NCBI GenBank assembly: GCA_905205195.1 | Contig: CAJLCS010000048.1 | Location: forward strand, 1 to 12,675 | Length of the DNA stretch: 12,675 nt | Source: an uncultured Eubacteriales bacterium | GTDB taxonomy: Bacteria > Bacillota > Clostridia > Oscillospirales > Oscillospiraceae | Reading direction: 5' to 3' | Shown: positions 5,987 to 12,675 of the stretch, in pieces | How positions within the stretch are numbered: the first letter of the stretch is position 1 | Layout of the letters: each line of letters opens with the position of its first letter | The notes under the pieces: model-generated | What the model was told of the DNA's origin: nothing | What the model saw: the letters and a program-made list of their open reading frames with translations, nothing else | Database searches by the model: none | Program-made: the position numbers and the translations under genes

Positions 5987-6861
5987 CCTTCCGCCTCCCA
6001 GTGCAGCCCCACGCCGGAGACCTTTTTCCGGAGAATCGTCTCGATCAGCTCCGCCACATGAGCGCCTGCCTCCACTGCCGGGGTGCCCTGGGCGTGGATG
6101 TTGGAGACCACCGTCCGGCTGGATTCGGAAACGCCGGTGTGGGGGTGGTAGGTCAGATATACCGACATACTCTTGTCCGTCACCAGCCCCGGCCGCTCGC
6201 CCACCAGCATGCACACCAGCTCGCAGCCGGTCAGATCGCCGATGGCGTCTCCGGCGCCCACCCGGCAGTAGCGCACGAAAATGGCCTGGCCGGTTTCGAT
6301 GTTCCGGGTCTGCAGCCCCTCCCGGATGGCCGCCAGACAGTCCATGGCGTTGGTTAAAATGGCCGCCGAGGACAGACCGTCGCCCACCACCAGCTGCACC
6401 CGGGGCGGCCTGGGGATGGCGCCTTTGATGACCTTCTGCATTTCCTCGCCGAAGCTGCGGCCCAGATCGGGCCGGGTCAGGTATTCGTCCTTGCTTTTGC
6501 ACAGGGTCTGCACCGGCAGCAGGCCGTTTTCTTTGGCAAAATCCTCCGGTACCTGGGAAAATACCGCGTCCTGGGCGGCGGCGTGGTCCGCCCGGAACCG
6601 GAGCATGGTGAGGGTTTTGTACCGCGGCCCGGCCTTTCCGGCCCCCAGACGGGCGGGGGTTTTCTTCTTCATGGCCCGGAATCGCTCCGGGTCGGCGGGA
6701 TGCTCCGTCAGATACAGCTCCCGCAGATTCATCGCCGTGATATCCGGCACCGCCTCCGTCTCCGGGGCCTGAGGAAGGGGCGCGGGGGCCGTGGCCTTGA
6801 CGCCCGGCTCCATCTGCCCCAGAATTTCCGCCACCAGAGCGGTCAGTTCCTGCTTGTTCAT
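5983..6861 (-). CDS. eutC: EutC, ethanolamine ammonia-lyase small subunit
   Basis: Small subunit of the adenosylcobalamin-dependent enzyme that turns ethanolamine into acetaldehyde and ammonia; it helps bind the cobalamin. The 292-residue protein has DLGRSFGEEM (132-141), VVGDGLSSAAI (158-168), and CRVGAGDAIGDLTG...VGERPGL, followed by SVYLTYHPHTG, all typical of EutC. Residues 1-17 (MNKQELTALVAEILGQM) form an amphipathic helix followed by a Pro/Ala/Glu-rich linker up to about residue 40, the arrangement of an encapsulation peptide. The ATG has an AAGGAGG site 13 bases after the eutB stop, and the 3' end overlaps eutL by 4 bases. Confidence 0.96.
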   Translation of the reverse strand: MNKQELTALVAEILGQMEPGVKATAPAPLPQAPETEAVPDITAMNLRELYLTEHPADPERFRAMKKKTPARLGAGKAGPRYKTLTMLRFRADHAAAQDAVFSQVPEDFAKENGLLPVQTLCKSKDEYLTRPDLGRSFGEEMQKVIKGAIPRPPRVQLVVGDGLSSAAILTNAMDCLAAIREGLQTRNIETGQAIFVRYCRVGAGDAIGDLTGCELVCMLVGERPGLVTDKSMSVYLTYHPHTGVSESSRTVVSNIHAQGTPAVEAGAHVAELIETILRKKVSGVGLHWEAEG

Positions 6862-6874
6862 GGTTTCCTCCTTG

Positions 6875-8239
6875 TCAGAATAACAGACTGGAGCCGTCGC
6901 CGGCCTTGGCGGTCAGGCGGCCGTTTTCCACGAAGCCCATGGCCTCCAGCCAGCGCTGGAATTCCGGAATGGCGGTTTTTCCGGTCAGCTCCCGGAGGGC
7001 GGCGGTGTCCCGGAAGCCGGTGGTCTGATAGTTGAGCATGATGTCGTCCCCGTGTGGAATGCCCATAAAGTAATTGCACCCGGCCATGGTCAGCAGCGCC
7101 GCCAGATTTTCGATGTCGTTCTGATCGGCCTTCATGTGGTTGGTGTAACAGCAGTCGCAGCCCATGGGGACACCGGAGAGCTTGCCCATGAAATGATCCT
7201 CCAGTCCCGCCCGGGTGACCTGCCGGGCGTCGTAGAGGTACTCCGGCCCGATGAAGCCCACCACCGTGTTGACGAGAAAGGGAGAAAAATGCCGGGCAAA
7301 GCCGTAGCATCGGGCCTCCATGGTCACCTGATCGGTGTCGAAATGGGCACCGCTGGACAGCTCCGACCCCTGCCCCGTCTCAAAGTACAGCACATTCGGC
7401 CCCTGGGCGGTGCCCTCCCGCAGCAGCAGGTCCCGGGCCTCCGCCATCAGGGCGGCGCCGAAACCAAAGGCGGCGTTGCCAGCCTCGCTTCCGGCGATGG
7501 ACTGAAAAATCAGGTCCGCCGGCGCACCGGCCCGCACGGCCTTCATCTGGGCGGTCACATGGGCCAGCACGCAGATCTGGGTGGGGATGTGCCAGTGCTC
7601 CTTGATTTCCTGAAACCGGCGGAGGATCTTCCCGGTCTGCTCCGGGGAATCCGTCACCGGGTTCAGGCCGATGACCGCGTCCCCGGCGCCGAAGCTCAGC
7701 CCCTCCAGCACCGAGGCTGTGATGCCGTCGGGATCGTCGGTGGTGTGGTTGGGCTGCAGGCGGCAGGAAAGGGTGCCGGGCAGGCCGATGGTGGTGTTGC
7801 AGTGGGCGGTGACGGTGATTTTCCGGGCGGCGTAGATCAAGTCCAGATTGCTCATCAGCTTGGCGGCGGCGGCAATCATTTCCGAGGTCAGCCCCCGGCT
7901 GATCCGCCGGATATCCCCGCCGGAGGTGGTTTCGGCCAGAAGCCACTCCCGCAGGTCGGAAACGGTCCAGCCCCGGATTTCGTCGTAGACCCGTTCGTTG
8001 AGATCGTCCTGAATGATCCGGGTCACCTCGTCCTGCTCGTAGGGAACCGCCGGATTTTCCCGCAGGTCGGCCAGCGTCATCTCCGCCAGCACCACCTTGG
8101 CGGCCACCCGCTCCTGGGCGGAGGCGGCGGCCAGTCCCGCCAGCCGGTCGCCGGACTTTTCTTCGTTGGCCTTGGCCAGCACCTGTTTGACGTCCCGGAA
8201 TTGATAGGTTTTTCCGGAAAGCGTTGTTTTAAGCTTCAT
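6875..8239 (-). CDS. eutB: EutB, ethanolamine ammonia-lyase large (catalytic) subunit
   Basis: Catalytic TIM-barrel subunit of ethanolamine ammonia-lyase, carrying the substrate site above the cobalamin. The 454-residue length is the usual one. Residues known to contact ethanolamine in the E. coli enzyme are found at the same numbers: Arg160 and Gln162 (SCRLQPNH), Asn193 (GLNPVTDS), Glu287 (YFETGQGSELS) and Asp362 (GCDCCYTNH). This alignment without any shift is strong evidence for a functional enzyme. The start at 8239 overlaps eutA by 11 bases, with AGAGGG upstream. It pairs with EutC directly downstream. Confidence 0.98.
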   Translation of the reverse strand: MKLKTTLSGKTYQFRDVKQVLAKANEEKSGDRLAGLAAASAQERVAAKVVLAEMTLADLRENPAVPYEQDEVTRIIQDDLNERVYDEIRGWTVSDLREWLLAETTSGGDIRRISRGLTSEMIAAAAKLMSNLDLIYAARKITVTAHCNTTIGLPGTLSCRLQPNHTTDDPDGITASVLEGLSFGAGDAVIGLNPVTDSPEQTGKILRRFQEIKEHWHIPTQICVLAHVTAQMKAVRAGAPADLIFQSIAGSEAGNAAFGFGAALMAEARDLLLREGTAQGPNVLYFETGQGSELSSGAHFDTDQVTMEARCYGFARHFSPFLVNTVVGFIGPEYLYDARQVTRAGLEDHFMGKLSGVPMGCDCCYTNHMKADQNDIENLAALLTMAGCNYFMGIPHGDDIMLNYQTTGFRDTAALRELTGKTAIPEFQRWLEAMGFVENGRLTAKAGDGSSLLF

Positions 8240-9626
8240 AACATCCCTCTTCGTTCGACAAAATCAGGGTTTTCACCACAACCGGCAGGGCCGGGCCAAC
8301 CGGCGCGCCCACGTCCAGATAGCTGCCCTCCGTCAGCCGGATCCGGTCCAGACAGAGGCAGGGGGCTTCCGGCGGGCGGCGCAGGGCCAGCGCCTGACCC
8401 AGCGCCTTGGCCATGTCCGCTTCCGTCACCACCAGCGCGGGCAGCGGGCCGAAGCCGGCGGCAAGGCCTTCCGCCAGTGCGGTAATCTGCCGGTAATCCG
8501 GTGCGTGCAGACCCGGCAGCGCCACAACGGCGGCCTGCTCCTGCCGGGAAAGCCGCTGCCGCACCAGCGCGGCCAGATCTTCCCGGGGCAGCGCCTGCTC
8601 CCGGCTGCTCAGCGGCACCGCTGCCAGATTTTTCAGGGGAAAGGTGACGCCCCGATGAAACACGGTGCTGCCGGACAGCTGGGCGCTGTGGCACCCGGCG
8701 CCGATGACCGTGGCGCGGATGGTTTCCTCGCCCAGCCGGTAGGGCCCGGCGCAGAGCTTCCCGGCCCGGATGGCCCGGCCCAGCCGGGGGCCGATGTCGC
8801 CGAACCGGTCCGGGGGCTGGACCGTGTCAATGCAGTCGGCCACGCCGCCGGAAAAGGAAATCACGGCGTCCGGCGGGACAAGTTCCCGGATGGAAACGGT
8901 GTTTTCCGTCAGAAGCTGCCGGTAGGCGTCGCTTTCCGGAGCACGGTTCGCCGCCGTCTCCAGAACCCGGGCCAGCAGGGCGCACAGCGCGTCCAGCCGG
9001 GCAGGGTCGGCGTCGTCGCCGGGGGCCAGCGGCGTCAGGCCGGTCAGCACCGGGGAAACATAGGTAATCCGGTCGTTTTGAATTTTGACCAGCCGCCCGC
9101 CTACGTCGAGACAGCCGGTGGCGGCGACGGTGCCGCCCTGAATCAGCGCCAGATTGCTGGTGCCGCCGCCGATGTCGAAATGCAGCACCGTCTGCCCCGT
9201 TTTTTCGGAATAGGCCACGGCCCCCGCCCCCCGGGCGGCCAGCAGACTTTCCAGATCCGGCCCGGCGGTGGCCACCACAAAGTCCCCCGCCAGATCGGAC
9301 AGCGCCTCCAGCGCGGTGCGGGCGTTTTCCTTCCGGGCGGTTTCGCCGGTGATGATGACGGCGCCGGTGTCCACCCGGTCCCGGGTGATCCCGGCGGCTT
9401 CATATTCGGCGGCAATCAGCGCTTTGAGCGCCGGGCCGTCAATATGGTGGGTGTCCAGCAGCGGCGTGAACCGGACGGGACTGCGGTAAAGAATCCGCCG
9501 CCCGGCAATTTCCAGCTCCGGCACCGCAAAGGACGAGGCTCGGTTCTCCACCGTCAGCTCCGACAGGATCATCTGGGTGGAGGTGGTGCCCACGTCCAGC
9601 CCCACGCTGCGCAGAATCTCAGCCAT
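8229..9626 (-). CDS. eutA: EutA, ethanolamine ammonia-lyase reactivating factor
   Basis: ATP-dependent chaperone-like protein that removes damaged cobalamin from EutBC so that fresh cofactor can bind. The 465-residue protein belongs to the actin/Hsp70-like ATPase fold: LDVGTTSTQM (10-19) is the first phosphate loop and FDIGGGTSNLAL (150-161) the second, followed by GCLDVGGRLVKI and later ISFSGGVADCI. The start at 9626 overlaps the eutG stop by 8 bases and has GGAGG about 12 bases upstream; the frame remains open further upstream but that part lies within eutG and has no family similarity. Eleven bases at the 3' end overlap eutB. Confidence 0.95.
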   Translation of the reverse strand: MAEILRSVGLDVGTTSTQMILSELTVENRASSFAVPELEIAGRRILYRSPVRFTPLLDTHHIDGPALKALIAAEYEAAGITRDRVDTGAVIITGETARKENARTALEALSDLAGDFVVATAGPDLESLLAARGAGAVAYSEKTGQTVLHFDIGGGTSNLALIQGGTVAATGCLDVGGRLVKIQNDRITYVSPVLTGLTPLAPGDDADPARLDALCALLARVLETAANRAPESDAYRQLLTENTVSIRELVPPDAVISFSGGVADCIDTVQPPDRFGDIGPRLGRAIRAGKLCAGPYRLGEETIRATVIGAGCHSAQLSGSTVFHRGVTFPLKNLAAVPLSSREQALPREDLAALVRQRLSRQEQAAVVALPGLHAPDYRQITALAEGLAAGFGPLPALVVTEADMAKALGQALALRRPPEAPCLCLDRIRLTEGSYLDVGAPVGPALPVVVKTLILSNEEGCYEA

Positions 9627-10701
9627 GGCCCGCCACCGCCTCCAGAATCCGCCGCAACCCGGCGGCGTCCGGCGCCACGGGATTGGTGCCGCAGCAGGGG
9701 TCCGCCAGCGCCGCGGCGACGATGCCCTCGGCCTTTTCGTGCAGGTCCCGGGGCGACACACCGGCCTGGGCCAGCGTGTCGGGCAGCGCCAGCGTCCGCC
9801 GCAGGCGGATCAGACCGTTTTTCAGATTGTGGACGGCCACGGTGTCGGCGGTGGCCCCCAGCCCGGCGTGCCGGGCCAGCTCGGCGTACCGGTGCCCCAC
9901 GGCAGCGGCGTTGCATTCCACCACCGCCGGGAGCAGAATGGCGTTGAGCCGCCCGTGGGGGACGTGAAACGCGCCGCCCAGCGCATGGGACAGAGCGTGG
10001 CAGATGCCAAGCCCCGCCTGGGTGAAGGCCATGCCCGCCATGGCGGAGGCCAGATGAATCCGCAGCCGGACCGCCGCATCTCCGGCAAAGGACGCCGGCA
10101 GCAGGGAAAACGCTGCGGCAAAGGCGTCCCGGGCCAGCGCGTCGGTGACGGCACCGGCGCCGGTGGCCACGCAGGCCTCCAGCGCGTGGCTCAGCACGTC
10201 AAAGCCGCAGTCGGCGATCAGGCCCGGCGGCAGCGCCGTCAGCAGGTCGCCGTCGAGAATGGCGATTTCCGGCCGCAGCCGGGGGTCCACCAGCGGATGT
10301 TTGTTCTGCTTATGGGTTAAAATGGCGAAATCCGTCACCTCCGACCCGGAGCCGGAGGTGGTGGGAACGGCCGCCAGACGGACGTCGCCGCCTGCGAAGA
10401 ACACCATGGCCTTGGCGCAGTCCATGGCGCTGCCGCCACCCAGGGCCACCACCCAGTCCGGCCCGAAGGACCGCAGCCGGGCGGTGCCCGCCGCCGCCAG
10501 CTCCACCGAGGGGTCCGGGCGAACGCCGTCAAAGACCGCCGTTTCTGCTGCGCCTGCGGCGGCGAGAATCCGGTCGGCCGTGCCGTTTTTTGCAAAATAG
10601 GGGTCCGTCACCAGAAAAAGCTTCTTTGCGTGCAGCGTCCGCAGCGCCGAAACGGCGCCGGGACCGGCAATCAATCTGGTCGGACACTGAAACGTTTCCA
10701 T
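9619..10701 (-). CDS. eutG: EutG-type iron-dependent alcohol dehydrogenase
   Basis: Reduces acetaldehyde to ethanol with NADH, regenerating the NAD+ used by EutE. The 360-residue group III alcohol dehydrogenase has the nucleotide-binding ALGGGSAMDCAKAM (86-99), VPTTSGSGSEVTD (112-124), and a full set of metal ligands: Asp168 and His172 (FDVLSHALE), His235 (GICHALSHALGG) and His249 (HVPHGRLNA). The spacing of 63 and 14 residues between the histidines is the same as in FucO-type enzymes. It is shorter at the N-terminus than E. coli EutG (about 395 residues) and has no evident encapsulation peptide. The ATG at 10701 follows GGTGGAG. It is the first gene of the operon; EutG rather than another Fe-ADH is inferred from position. 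Confidence 0.9.
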   Translation of the reverse strand: METFQCPTRLIAGPGAVSALRTLHAKKLFLVTDPYFAKNGTADRILAAAGAAETAVFDGVRPDPSVELAAAGTARLRSFGPDWVVALGGGSAMDCAKAMVFFAGGDVRLAAVPTTSGSGSEVTDFAILTHKQNKHPLVDPRLRPEIAILDGDLLTALPPGLIADCGFDVLSHALEACVATGAGAVTDALARDAFAAAFSLLPASFAGDAAVRLRIHLASAMAGMAFTQAGLGICHALSHALGGAFHVPHGRLNAILLPAVVECNAAAVGHRYAELARHAGLGATADTVAVHNLKNGLIRLRRTLALPDTLAQAGVSPRDLHEKAEGIVAAALADPCCGTNPVAPDAAGLRRILEAVAGHG

Positions 10702-10708
10702 TGCTCCA

Positions 10709-10738
10709 CCGCCTTTTCACCGGTAGGTTGCCCGGCGG
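10709..10738 (-). promoter_or_regulatory. Possible hairpin in the eutG leader, next to its ribosome site
   Basis: On the minus strand, CGCCGG and CCGGTG (plus coordinates 732-737 and 718-723 within the 10 kb block, that is 10718-10737) can form a six-pair stem with one G-U pair and an 8-base loop. Alternatively CCGCC (10734-10738) can pair with GGCGG (10709-10713), which directly precedes the GGTGGAG ribosome site. The two structures exclude each other, so they could modulate eutG translation. Evidence is only complementarity; such pairs arise easily in GC-rich DNA. Confidence 0.3.
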
Positions 10739-10793
10739 CAGGAAAATCATGTATGGAAAAACAAAAAAAGTGGTAGGAAAACAAGAACAAATG

Positions 10794-10802
10794 TGTTATC
10801 AT
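10794..10802 (+). promoter_or_regulatory. Extended -10 promoter of the small ORF-ruvCAB operon
   Basis: TGT followed by TATCAT is an extended -10 element (TGn plus a box one base off TATAAT). No good -35 lies at the normal distance, as is common for extended -10 promoters. The predicted start would be near 10809, leaving a very short leader before the ribosome site AGAGGTGAT at 10811-10819. Confidence 0.5.
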
Positions 10803-10823
10803 AAACGGTAAGAGGTGATTGCC

Positions 10824-10976
10824 ATGGAGGAAAAGGAAAATAGCGGCGAAACGCCCCGGGAAGAGGCCTATGTGCCCCGGCCCCGCTGGCAGGTCTGGGC
10901 GGCCCGGATCGGGCTGGCGGCGCTGCTGGTGTTTCTCGCGCTTTACTATCTGAACATCGCCCGGGGCGGCATCTGA
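10824..10976 (+). CDS. 50-residue single-pass membrane protein upstream of ruvC
   Basis: A small open frame with good translation signals: AGAGGTGAT at 10811-10819, ATG at 10824, and a stop that overlaps the ruvC start (TGATG). The N-terminal half is charged and polar (MEEKENSGETPREEAY), followed by a basic, Trp-containing patch (PRPRWQVWAARIG), then a hydrophobic run GLAALLVFLALYYL (30-43) and a short positively charged tail. This predicts one membrane helix; positive residues on both flanks make the orientation unclear. I do not recognise a family. Position as first gene of the ruv operon and tight coupling to ruvC argue that it is translated; a role in recombination is not shown. Confidence 0.75.
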   Translation: MEEKENSGETPREEAYVPRPRWQVWAARIGLAALLVFLALYYLNIARGGI

Positions 10977-11476
10977 TGCGGATTCTGGGCATTGACCCGG
11001 GCTACGGGATTACCGGCTTCGGGATTGTGGAGGCGGAGCGCAACGCGTTCCGGCTCCTGCGCTACGGCGCCATTACCACGCCGCCGGGGACAGACTTTTC
11101 CGCCCGGCTGGAAATGATTTACGAGGATATGCGGGAGCTTCTGAAGGTGGCGTCGCCGGAGGCGGTGGCCATCGAGGAGCTTTTCTTCGGCCACAACGTC
11201 ACCACCGGCATCGGCGTGGCCCAGAGCCGGGGCGTCATTCTGCTGGCGGTGCGGCAGGCCGGGGTGCCGGTGTTTGAGTACAAGCCCATGCAGGTCAAGC
11301 AGTCCGTGGTGGGCTACGGCGGCGCCACCAAGCATCAGGTGCAGGATATGACCCGGCGGCTGCTCCATCTGGAGAAGATTCCCAAGCCGGACGACGCCGC
11401 CGACGCCATCGCCATTGCCCTGTGCCATGCCCGGGCGTCCACGTCGCTGCTGGCCCGGCTTCCGCAGCAACCCTGA
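10976..11476 (+). CDS. ruvC: RuvC, Holliday-junction resolvase
   Basis: Endonuclease that cuts Holliday junctions symmetrically, working with RuvAB. The 166-residue protein has the RNase H-like fold signature MRILGIDPGYGITGFGIVE with catalytic Asp7, Glu67 in AIEELFFGHN, and Asp140 with Asp143 in PDDAADAIAIALCHAR; the full acidic set is kept. VKQSVVGYGGATKHQVQDM (108-125) is the usual DNA-binding region. The start shares one base with the stop of the small membrane-protein gene, and ruvA follows after 15 bases. The ruvC-ruvA-ruvB order is normal. Confidence 0.98.
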   Translation: MRILGIDPGYGITGFGIVEAERNAFRLLRYGAITTPPGTDFSARLEMIYEDMRELLKVASPEAVAIEELFFGHNVTTGIGVAQSRGVILLAVRQAGVPVFEYKPMQVKQSVVGYGGATKHQVQDMTRRLLHLEKIPKPDDAADAIAIALCHARASTSLLARLPQQP

Positions 11477-11491
11477 CAGGAGGAAAAAACA

Positions 11492-12091
11492 GTGCTTTAT
11501 TATGTTTCCGGCCCGGTGACCGTGCTGGAGCCGGGGCTGGCCGTGATCGACTGCGGCGGCGTGGGCTACGGCTGCCGCGTCACCGCCTATACCGCCGCCC
11601 AGCTGAAGCTGCAGCAGAGCGCCCGGCTGTACGTCACCGAATCCATCCGGGAGGACGCCTATGAGCTTTACGGCTTCTCCGGCCGGGAGGAGCAGAGGTG
11701 CTTTGAACTGCTGACCTCCGTCACCGGCGTTGGCCCCAAGGCGGCCATGGCCATTTTGTCCGCAGGCGGCCCCCAGAATTTCACGCTGGCCGTCATGACC
11801 GGTGACGAAAAAATGCTCACCGCCGCCCAGGGCGTAGGCAAAAAGCTGGCCCAGCGGATTATCATGGAGCTGAAGGATAAAATCGGCGGCGCCAGTGCGG
11901 TGGACTTCTCCGGCCCCACCGTTTCCGCCGCGCCCGCCGGCGACAACCGGGCGGCGCTGGCCAACGCCGCGCTGCAGGAGCTGGGCTATTCCCCGGCGGA
12001 AATCGCCGCGGCGCTGAAGGGCGTGGATGCGTCGGCTTCCACGGAGGAGATGGTCCGCTATGCCCTGCGGGCCATGGTAATGAAGGGATAA
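11492..12091 (+). CDS. ruvA: RuvA, Holliday-junction binding protein (GTG start)
   Basis: Tetramer that holds the Holliday junction and recruits the RuvB motor. The 199-residue protein has an N-terminal OB-fold domain (MLYYVSGPVTVLEPGLAVIDCGGVGYG pattern, 1-27), two helix-hairpin-helix motifs (VTGVGPKAAMAIL at 77-89 and AAQGVGKKLAQRI at 111-123), and a C-terminal RuvB-binding domain with GYSPAEI. The start is GTG at 11492, placed 8 bases after a perfect AGGAGG (11478-11483). No ATG gives a complete OB fold, so this start is well supported. It ends 6 bases before ruvB. Confidence 0.97.
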   Translation: MLYYVSGPVTVLEPGLAVIDCGGVGYGCRVTAYTAAQLKLQQSARLYVTESIREDAYELYGFSGREEQRCFELLTSVTGVGPKAAMAILSAGGPQNFTLAVMTGDEKMLTAAQGVGKKLAQRIIMELKDKIGGASAVDFSGPTVSAAPAGDNRAALANAALQELGYSPAEIAAALKGVDASASTEEMVRYALRAMVMKG

Positions 12092-12097
12092 AAAATT

Positions 12098-12675
12098 ATG
12101 AGTCTGGAATTTTCACAGGAACCGGCGGCGGAGCCGCTGATATCCCCGGTCTACGAGCCTCAGGACGCCGGGGAAATCGGCCTGCGGCCCAAGCTGCTGG
12201 CGGATTACACCGGTCAGGAGAAGGCAAAGAGCAATCTGGCCGTTTATATCGAGGCGGCCCGCCGCCGGGGGGAGCCGCTGGACCATACACTGCTCTATGG
12301 CCCGCCGGGTCTGGGCAAAACCACGCTGGCCGGGGTCATTGCCAACGAAATGGGCGTGAACATTCGGGTCACCTCCGGACCGGCCATCGAAAAGCCCGGG
12401 GATCTGGCGGCGCTGCTGACCAACCTGAACCCGGGGGACATTCTGTTTATCGACGAAATCCACCGGCTCAACCGGGTGGTGGAGGAGATTCTCTACCCGG
12501 CCATGGAGGACTTTGCCATCGATATCATTGTGGGCAAGGGGCCGTCGGCCAATTCCATCCGGCTGGACTTGCCCAAGTTCACGCTGGTGGGCGCCACCAC
12601 CCGGGCCGGGCAGCTGTCCGCGCCGCTGCGGGACCGGTTCGGCGTCAGCCTGCGGCTGGAGCTGTATACGCCGGA
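12098..12675 (+). CDS. ruvB: RuvB, Holliday-junction branch-migration ATPase, N-terminal part (3' end outside window)
   Basis: AAA+ motor that drives branch migration at junctions held by RuvA. The first 192 codons are present. They contain the family N-terminal segment LRPKLLADYTGQEKAKSNL (29-47), Walker A GPPGLGKT (68-75), Walker B ILFIDEIHRL (115-124), GATTRAG sensor region and LRDRFG with the arginine finger. The C-terminal winged-helix domain lies beyond the window. The ribosome site is weak (AAGGG about 10 bases upstream inside the end of ruvA), so translation is probably coupled to ruvA. Confidence 0.97.
   Translation, partial: MSLEFSQEPAAEPLISPVYEPQDAGEIGLRPKLLADYTGQEKAKSNLAVYIEAARRRGEPLDHTLLYGPPGLGKTTLAGVIANEMGVNIRVTSGPAIEKPGDLAALLTNLNPGDILFIDEIHRLNRVVEEILYPAMEDFAIDIIVGKGPSANSIRLDLPKFTLVGATTRAGQLSAPLRDRFGVSLRLELYTP

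Larger units (their letters stand above)
10702..10823. other. Divergent intergenic region between eutG and the ruvC operon
   Basis: 122 bases, AT-rich in the middle compared with the genes. Rightward, an extended -10 box is visible. Leftward, toward eutG, I find no convincing -35/-10 pair; CATGAT at about 10748-10753 (minus strand) is the best -10 candidate but has no matching -35. There is also no cobalamin riboswitch core and no clear pair of hexaloop hairpins of the kind bound by EutV-type ANTAR regulators. Confidence 0.6.

Noticed and set aside
9627..9761. Extension of the eutA frame by 45 codons upstream
   Set aside because: It lies entirely within eutG, is Arg/Pro-rich and lacks EutA similarity; the phosphate loop follows normally from the start at 9626.
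7052..9947. Plus-strand open frames of 477 and 480 residues opposite eutB, eutA and the end of eutG
   Set aside because: Antisense shadows of motif-rich eut genes; no plausible ribosome site or protein family.
10689..10698. Ten-base perfect palindrome GAAACGTTTC at the eutG start, considered as a CcpA (cre) site
   Set aside because: It lacks the flanking TG and CA at the required spacing, and about a dozen ten-base palindromes are expected by chance in a window of this size.

Overview
The window is GC-rich and densely coding. It has AGGAGG-type ribosome sites, a T-box leader and a Firmicute-style ethanolamine utilization (eut) cluster. Together these suggest a high-GC member of the Clostridia, most likely a gut Oscillospirales-type bacterium; this taxonomic guess is inference. 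No mobile element, CRISPR array, tRNA or rRNA was seen.

Layout. (1) 1-344, minus: the 5' part of metG (methionyl-tRNA synthetase), cut by the window edge. (2) 345-559: the metG promoter and a short T-box leader with its own intrinsic terminator. (3) 560-10701, minus: a 12-gene eut operon, in transcription order eutG, eutA, eutB, eutC, eutL, eutE, eutM, eutT, pduL, a small eut-locus protein, eutN, eutH. Neighbouring genes overlap or are separated by at most 26 bases. (4) 10702-10823: a divergent intergenic region. (5) 10824 to the window end, plus: a 50-residue single-pass membrane protein, then ruvC, ruvA and a truncated ruvB (Holliday-junction processing).

How the eut genes work together. 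EutH is the proposed ethanolamine transporter. EutBC, with adenosylcobalamin made by EutT and kept active by EutA, splits ethanolamine into acetaldehyde and ammonia. EutE oxidises acetaldehyde to acetyl-CoA, PduL makes acetyl phosphate and frees CoA, and EutG reduces acetaldehyde to ethanol to regenerate NAD+. EutM, EutL and EutN supply hexamer, trimer and vertex shell proteins of a bacterial microcompartment.

Points of interest. The operon carries no eutV/eutW regulator genes and no eutP, S, K, J, Q or classical eutD. The T-box leader has no AUG triplet upstream of its T-box. Similar short amphipathic helices sit at the N-termini of EutC and PduL and at the C-terminus of EutE. EutT lacks the cysteine metal motif of the enterobacterial enzyme. 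No terminator is visible between eutH and metG. I do not see a wholly new system; this is a recognisable eut locus with several less usual details.
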